Shown here one piece after another: positions 5,247 through 8,100 of a stretch of 8,100 nt of DNA. The DNA is from an uncultured archaeon (GTDB taxonomy: Archaea > Thermoproteota > Nitrososphaeria > Nitrososphaerales > Nitrosopumilaceae). A model generated the notes under the pieces. It was not told the DNA's origin, searched no databases, and saw only the letters and a program-made list of their open reading frames with translations. How positions within the stretch are numbered: position 1 is the stretch's first letter; every line of letters begins with the position of its first letter. The stretch spans positions 1 through 8,100 of the forward strand of contig CATMRH010000056.1 in assembly GCA_950073955.1 (NCBI GenBank). Reading direction: 5' to 3'. A program made the position numbers and the translations under genes.

Positions 5247-6440
5247 TTGCTTTTAACTAAAGTTGTCATAAATGATTTTGGAGTCTATAGAGGACGAAAC
5301 GAATTTAATTTTCAAACGGAACCAGATAAACCAATAATTCTCTGCGGAGGAACAAATGGTGCAGGAAAGACCACAATGTTTGAATCAGTCATGCTTTGTC
5401 TTTATGGTCAAAATTCATTTGAACAAAAAACATCTCAAAAACAGTATCATGATAAGATTTTAAGGACAATTCATCGATATTTAGGCACAAAAAAGTCTGC
5501 TGATGAGGCCTCTGTCACTATTGAATTTCAATTTGCACATGAGGAAAAAATTGTAGAGTACCAAATAATGCGAATGTGGCAAAACAATGATGGAAAAATA
5601 GATGAGACGTTTACAATTAAAAAGAAAAAACCTTCAGACGAGAAATTTGTTAAACTAGATTCTATTGAAGAATCGGGATGGCAGGTTTTCATTGAACAGT
5701 TAATTCCTAAAGGAATTGTAAAACTATTCTTTTTTGATGGAGAGCAAATTCAAAAGATAGCAGATGAGGGTGAAATAGATAACCACATCAAATCATCATT
5801 TGATTCACTGTTAGGATTAGATTTAGTTAAACAACTCATCAATGACATTGGTTTAACACTTTTGAGAAACTCGAAAGGCGAGACAAAGAAAATTTTAGAT
5901 GAAATTAATTTGTTAACAAAAGAAAAAGACGAGTCAGAAAAGAAGAGGGATGATTTTCAGGATAAACAGGTTAATCTACAAACCAAGATTGACTTTCTAC
6001 AAAAGCAAGTTGATGTACAAGAAGTAAATTTTAAAAAAATTGGAGGGCAATTTGCTAGAAAAAGAGAAGAATTAACAATTGAAAAAGCGAGATTAGAATC
6101 AAAATTAGAAAATGTTGAAAAAGAGATAAGAGAATTATGTTCGGATACCTTACCATTTAGTTTGATTCCTAAACAACTAAAGGAAGTAAAAAATGAGATA
6201 AAGGCTGATCAACAAAAAATTCAAAACAGTTTTGAAAAAAGCATTCTAGAAAAAAATTTCCAAGACTTGTTAGATAATATTAAATCTGAATCATTTTTAC
6301 CAAATATTACTAATGACGTAAAGCAAAATATTACTAAACAAATCGATGAATTGTTAAAAAATAAAATAGAATCTATTTCAAATCCTACCAAAACAACTTA
6401 CAATTTATCTACAAATGACATGAATCATACTATTCAATAA
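5247..6440 (+). CDS. dndD: DndD N-terminal part: Walker A and outgoing coiled coil
   Basis: This 397-residue part opens with a beta-strand N-terminus (LLTKVVINDFGVYRG), then Walker A GGTNGAGKTT (34-43) and FFFDGEQIQ (161-169), the conserved segment typical of RecN/SbcC-like DndD ATPases. A long Lys/Glu-rich coiled coil runs from about 200 to 290. A hinge-like LPFSLIP follows near 305, then a less conserved Asn/Ser/Thr-rich tail up to the TAA. Translation begins at TTG, directly after the dndC TAG with no gap and in the same frame. This suggests re-initiation by the terminating ribosome. There is no strong ribosome binding site. If the stop is real, this half could bind ATP poorly at best, but it might still pair with the separate C-terminal half. 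Confidence 0.85.
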   Translation: MLLTKVVINDFGVYRGRNEFNFQTEPDKPIILCGGTNGAGKTTMFESVMLCLYGQNSFEQKTSQKQYHDKILRTIHRYLGTKKSADEASVTIEFQFAHEEKIVEYQIMRMWQNNDGKIDETFTIKKKKPSDEKFVKLDSIEESGWQVFIEQLIPKGIVKLFFFDGEQIQKIADEGEIDNHIKSSFDSLLGLDLVKQLINDIGLTLLRNSKGETKKILDEINLLTKEKDESEKKRDDFQDKQVNLQTKIDFLQKQVDVQEVNFKKIGGQFARKREELTIEKARLESKLENVEKEIRELCSDTLPFSLIPKQLKEVKNEIKADQQKIQNSFEKSILEKNFQDLLDNIKSESFLPNITNDVKQNITKQIDELLKNKIESISNPTKTTYNLSTNDMNHTIQ

Positions 6441-6464
6441 ATTGATGACATTAATGATTCGTCT

Positions 6465-7283
6465 GTGCAAAAAATTGAAGCCTTGGTAAACACCTACAAT
6501 GTTGTTTCTAACTCTTTAGAACAAATCAAAGTTGGTCTTGACAGTGCACCAAGAGAAGATGAATTTGGACCAATTTTTTCGAAATTGACACAAACTACTC
6601 GTGAATTAGGCGAACTTCAAAATGAACTTGAACATTTGAGAACATTGGAATCCCAAGAAAAATCACTTATTGTTTTAGTAAATTCAAAAATTCGTGCTAA
6701 CCTCACAAAAAAACACGAAGATAAAAAACGAATGGCTGGCTTGGAAATTGGTCCAAATGTACAGGATGTTTTAGAAGATTATGCTAAATCACTACGAAGT
6801 AAAAAGCTTGAATTGCTTGAAAATTATATCTTAGATAAATTACAGGTGCTTTTACACAAAAAAAACTTTATAGAAAAAATTTCAATTGACAGAGAAACCT
6901 TTCAAGTTAAACTGTACAAAGGAAACGATGATGAAATTTCAAAGAACATGTTATCAAAAGGTGAGCTCCAAATGTATGCAACCGCAGTTGTTTGGGGCCT
7001 TGCATTAACATCAGGCCGACCACTTCCCTTCATGATTGACACGCCTCTTGCGAGACTGGATGAAGAGCACAGAAATAGTGTAGTTGAGCAATTTTACCCA
7101 AACGCATCTCATCAGACAATCATCCTATCAACAGATTCTGAGGTTAACTTTGAGTACTATCAAAAATTAGAGCCATACATTTCAAGATCATTTACTATTC
7201 AATATGACTCTGATAAAGGCTGCACAAAAAAACATGACACATACTTTTTTGATAAAAAAGGAGAGAGAATAATTGAAGTTTAA
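6465..7283 (+). CDS. dndD: DndD C-terminal part: return coiled coil, ABC signature, Walker B
   Basis: The frame downstream of the TAA codes for a return coiled coil (about 6560-6680) and a complete C-terminal ATPase lobe. The signature LSKGELQ falls at read-through codons 569-575. Walker B with a DndD-type D-loop, PFMIDTPLARLDEEHR, falls near 594-609, and TIILSTDSEV holds the switch region. The only nearby in-frame starts are GTG 6465 and TTG 6483; the two ATGs at 6445 and 6454 are in another frame, and no Shine-Dalgarno-like sequence is evident. Independent production of this half would therefore need weak re-initiation 24 bases past the stop. Its last 11 bases overlap dndE. The domain assignment is secure; whether it is made as a separate protein is open. 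Confidence 0.75.
   Translation: MQKIEALVNTYNVVSNSLEQIKVGLDSAPREDEFGPIFSKLTQTTRELGELQNELEHLRTLESQEKSLIVLVNSKIRANLTKKHEDKKRMAGLEIGPNVQDVLEDYAKSLRSKKLELLENYILDKLQVLLHKKNFIEKISIDRETFQVKLYKGNDDEISKNMLSKGELQMYATAVVWGLALTSGRPLPFMIDTPLARLDEEHRNSVVEQFYPNASHQTIILSTDSEVNFEYYQKLEPYISRSFTIQYDSDKGCTKKHDTYFFDKKGERIIEV
7260..7265 (+). promoter_or_regulatory. Ribosome binding site supporting the dndE TTG start
   Basis: GGAGAG inside the end of dndD lies 7-9 bases before the TTG at 7273, the clearest Shine-Dalgarno-like match in the operon. It supports a start that overlaps the dndD stop, and it could let dndE be translated even if ribosomes fall off at the premature dndD stop. Confidence 0.55.
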
Positions 7284-7653
7284 TCTAATTACAGTTAGCA
7301 CAAGAAGTACTAACATACTGTCTACTTTGAGAACAAAGACAGGTCTTACTCCAAACATTTCAGCAAGATTTGCAATATGCATGTCACTTAAAGATAGATC
7401 AGTTCCAAATCCTGATGAGTTCAACAAAGGGGGTTCAAAGCTTGAACCTGATGTTTTGTTTGGAAAACATGAGCAAATTTACCTTGCACTAATGCTTAAT
7501 CGTCTTAAAGCTGACAGACTGGACCCTGAACTTTATCTCAACGAAATGACACGCGCTCACTTGAACCGTGGTGTGATTGCACTATTGCCACGAATTAATG
7601 ATTTATCAAATTTTTATGAACTTGTAAAAGAAGAGCGACATGACGGAGATTAA
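7273..7653 (+). CDS. dndE: DndE, small DNA-binding subunit of the phosphorothioation complex
   Basis: A 126-residue protein of normal DndE size. Family blocks are visible: a basic start ending in TLRTKTGLTPNISARFAICMSL (18-39), then PNPDEF, LFGKHEQIYLALMLNRL (62-78) and RAHLNRGV (94-101). Bacterial DndE forms a small oligomer that binds DNA, with reported preference for nicked duplex, and is required for sulfur insertion together with DndC and DndD. The TTG start overlaps the end of dndD by 11 bases and has a good GGAG upstream. The 3' end overlaps dndA by 14 bases. Such overlaps imply coupled translation and balanced amounts. It appears intact. Confidence 0.92.
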   Translation: MKFNLITVSTRSTNILSTLRTKTGLTPNISARFAICMSLKDRSVPNPDEFNKGGSKLEPDVLFGKHEQIYLALMLNRLKADRLDPELYLNEMTRAHLNRGVIALLPRINDLSNFYELVKEERHDGD

Positions 7654-8100
7654 ATTTCCTATCTACTTGGACCATCATGCTACTACACCTGTAGATCCAC
7701 GTGTGTTTGAGGCAATGACGCCATACTTTACAGAAAACTTTGGCAATGCATCTAGTTTGGATCATCCATATGGACATGACGCGTCAGTTGCAGTGCAAAA
7801 AGCACGAGAGACAATTGCAAATGCAATTGGGGCAAATGTGGCCGAGATCATCTTTACATCTGGTGCTACCGAATCTGATAACTTAGCACTAATTGGTGTA
7901 ATGGAAAAAAACAAAGAGAAAGGAAATCATTTGATTACTTGTGCTACAGAACACAAAGCAATTCTTGATACAGCACATCACTTGGAAAGTTTGGGATACA
8001 AAGTTACATTTTTGCCAGTAGATGAGTTTGGGCAAATCAACTTAGAATCACTCAAGGAAGCCATCACTGAGCAGACAATTTTAATCTCTATTATGGCTGC
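7640..8100 (+). CDS. dndA: DndA/IscS-like cysteine desulfurase, 3' end outside window
   Basis: The visible 153 residues are the N-terminal part of a class V, PLP-dependent cysteine desulfurase. IYLDHHATTPVDP (8-20) is the family signature, FGNASSLDHPYGHDA (34-48) follows, FTSGATESDN (72-81) binds the PLP phosphate, and ATEHKAILD (102-110) contains H105, the histidine that stacks on the cofactor ring. The PLP lysine and the catalytic cysteine loop lie beyond the right edge, so activity cannot be confirmed. The enzyme would release sulfur from cysteine as a persulfide and hand it to DndC. IscS and DndA are hard to tell apart by sequence. The 14-base overlap with dndE is why I call it DndA. The order dndC-D-E-A is also the one I recall from described archaeal phosphorothioation systems. 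Confidence 0.9.
   Translation, partial: MTEIKFPIYLDHHATTPVDPRVFEAMTPYFTENFGNASSLDHPYGHDASVAVQKARETIANAIGANVAEIIFTSGATESDNLALIGVMEKNKEKGNHLITCATEHKAILDTAHHLESLGYKVTFLPVDEFGQINLESLKEAITEQTILISIMA

Larger units (their letters stand above)
5247..7283 (+). pseudogene. dndD: dndD, full reading frame interrupted by one in-frame TAA
   Basis: The whole span is one frame of 678 codons with a single internal stop, TAA at 6438-6440 (codon 398). Coding character continues immediately after it (IDDINDSSVQKIEALV), and the two sides together make one DndD of about the normal length. DndD is an SMC/RecN-like ATPase in the DndCDE modification complex. The left half carries Walker A and the right half the ABC signature and Walker B, so neither half is an ATPase alone. 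Possible explanations are a real inactivating mutation (one base from CAA, GAA or AAA), a sequencing or assembly error, or a gene split into two subunits. I know of no archaeal mechanism that reads TAA as sense. No other decay is visible, so the interruption is recent or artefactual unless the split form works. Confidence 0.75.

Noticed and set aside
6438..6440. TAA as a recoded or read-through sense codon
   Set aside because: Known recoding in archaea uses TAG (pyrrolysine) or TGA (selenocysteine). I see no basis for TAA read-through here.
1..8100. CRISPR arrays, insertion sequences, tRNA or rRNA genes
   Set aside because: I looked for regular spaced repeats, transposase motifs, terminal repeats and tRNA-like cloverleaf sequence and saw none.

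Overview
The window is AT-rich, gene-dense archaeal DNA. A marine ammonia-oxidising thaumarchaeon (Nitrososphaerota, Nitrosopumilus-like) is the best fit. The reasons are the AT-rich codon use, short genes with almost no leader or Shine-Dalgarno sequence, very small Cys/His proteins including a single C2H2 zinc finger, and archaeal-type Holliday-junction-resolvase-like proteins. This assignment rests on style and remembered family distribution, not on a marker gene.

Left part (1 to about 1950, minus strand): a compact four-gene run. In transcription order it holds a small unrecognised protein, two tandem paralogues of the Endonuc_Holl family (predicted nucleases related to archaeal Holliday junction resolvases), and a tandem-domain gamma-glutamylcyclotransferase-like protein that leaves the window at base 1. 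One nuclease paralogue keeps a D...D-x-K site. The other has lost the acidic residue.

Middle (about 1950 to 2595): a small divergent region. It contains a perfect AT palindrome between two divergent starts, a 32-residue C2H2 zinc-finger gene, a mostly non-coding stretch with T-rich tracts and one doubtful 25-codon ORF, and a 58-residue basic protein.

Right part (2558 to the end, plus strand): a DNA phosphorothioation (Dnd) operon in the order dndB-dndC-dndD-dndE-dndA, with all junctions overlapping or abutting. DndA (cysteine desulfurase) mobilises sulfur. DndC (PP-loop ATPase with Fe-S ligands) passes sulfur to the DNA backbone. DndD (SMC/RecN-like ATPase) and DndE (small DNA-binding protein) complete the modification complex. 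DndB (DGQHR protein) is reported in bacteria to control the operon or the modification level. Helically phased ATACTT repeats lie directly before dndB where the core promoter should be.

Main oddities: dndD carries a single in-frame TAA at codon 398, separating the Walker A half from the signature/Walker B half. DndC carries an extra zinc ribbon. dndC and dndD are separated by only one TAG codon in the same frame. No restriction partner (DndFGH or Pbe type) is in view. DndA is cut by the right edge.
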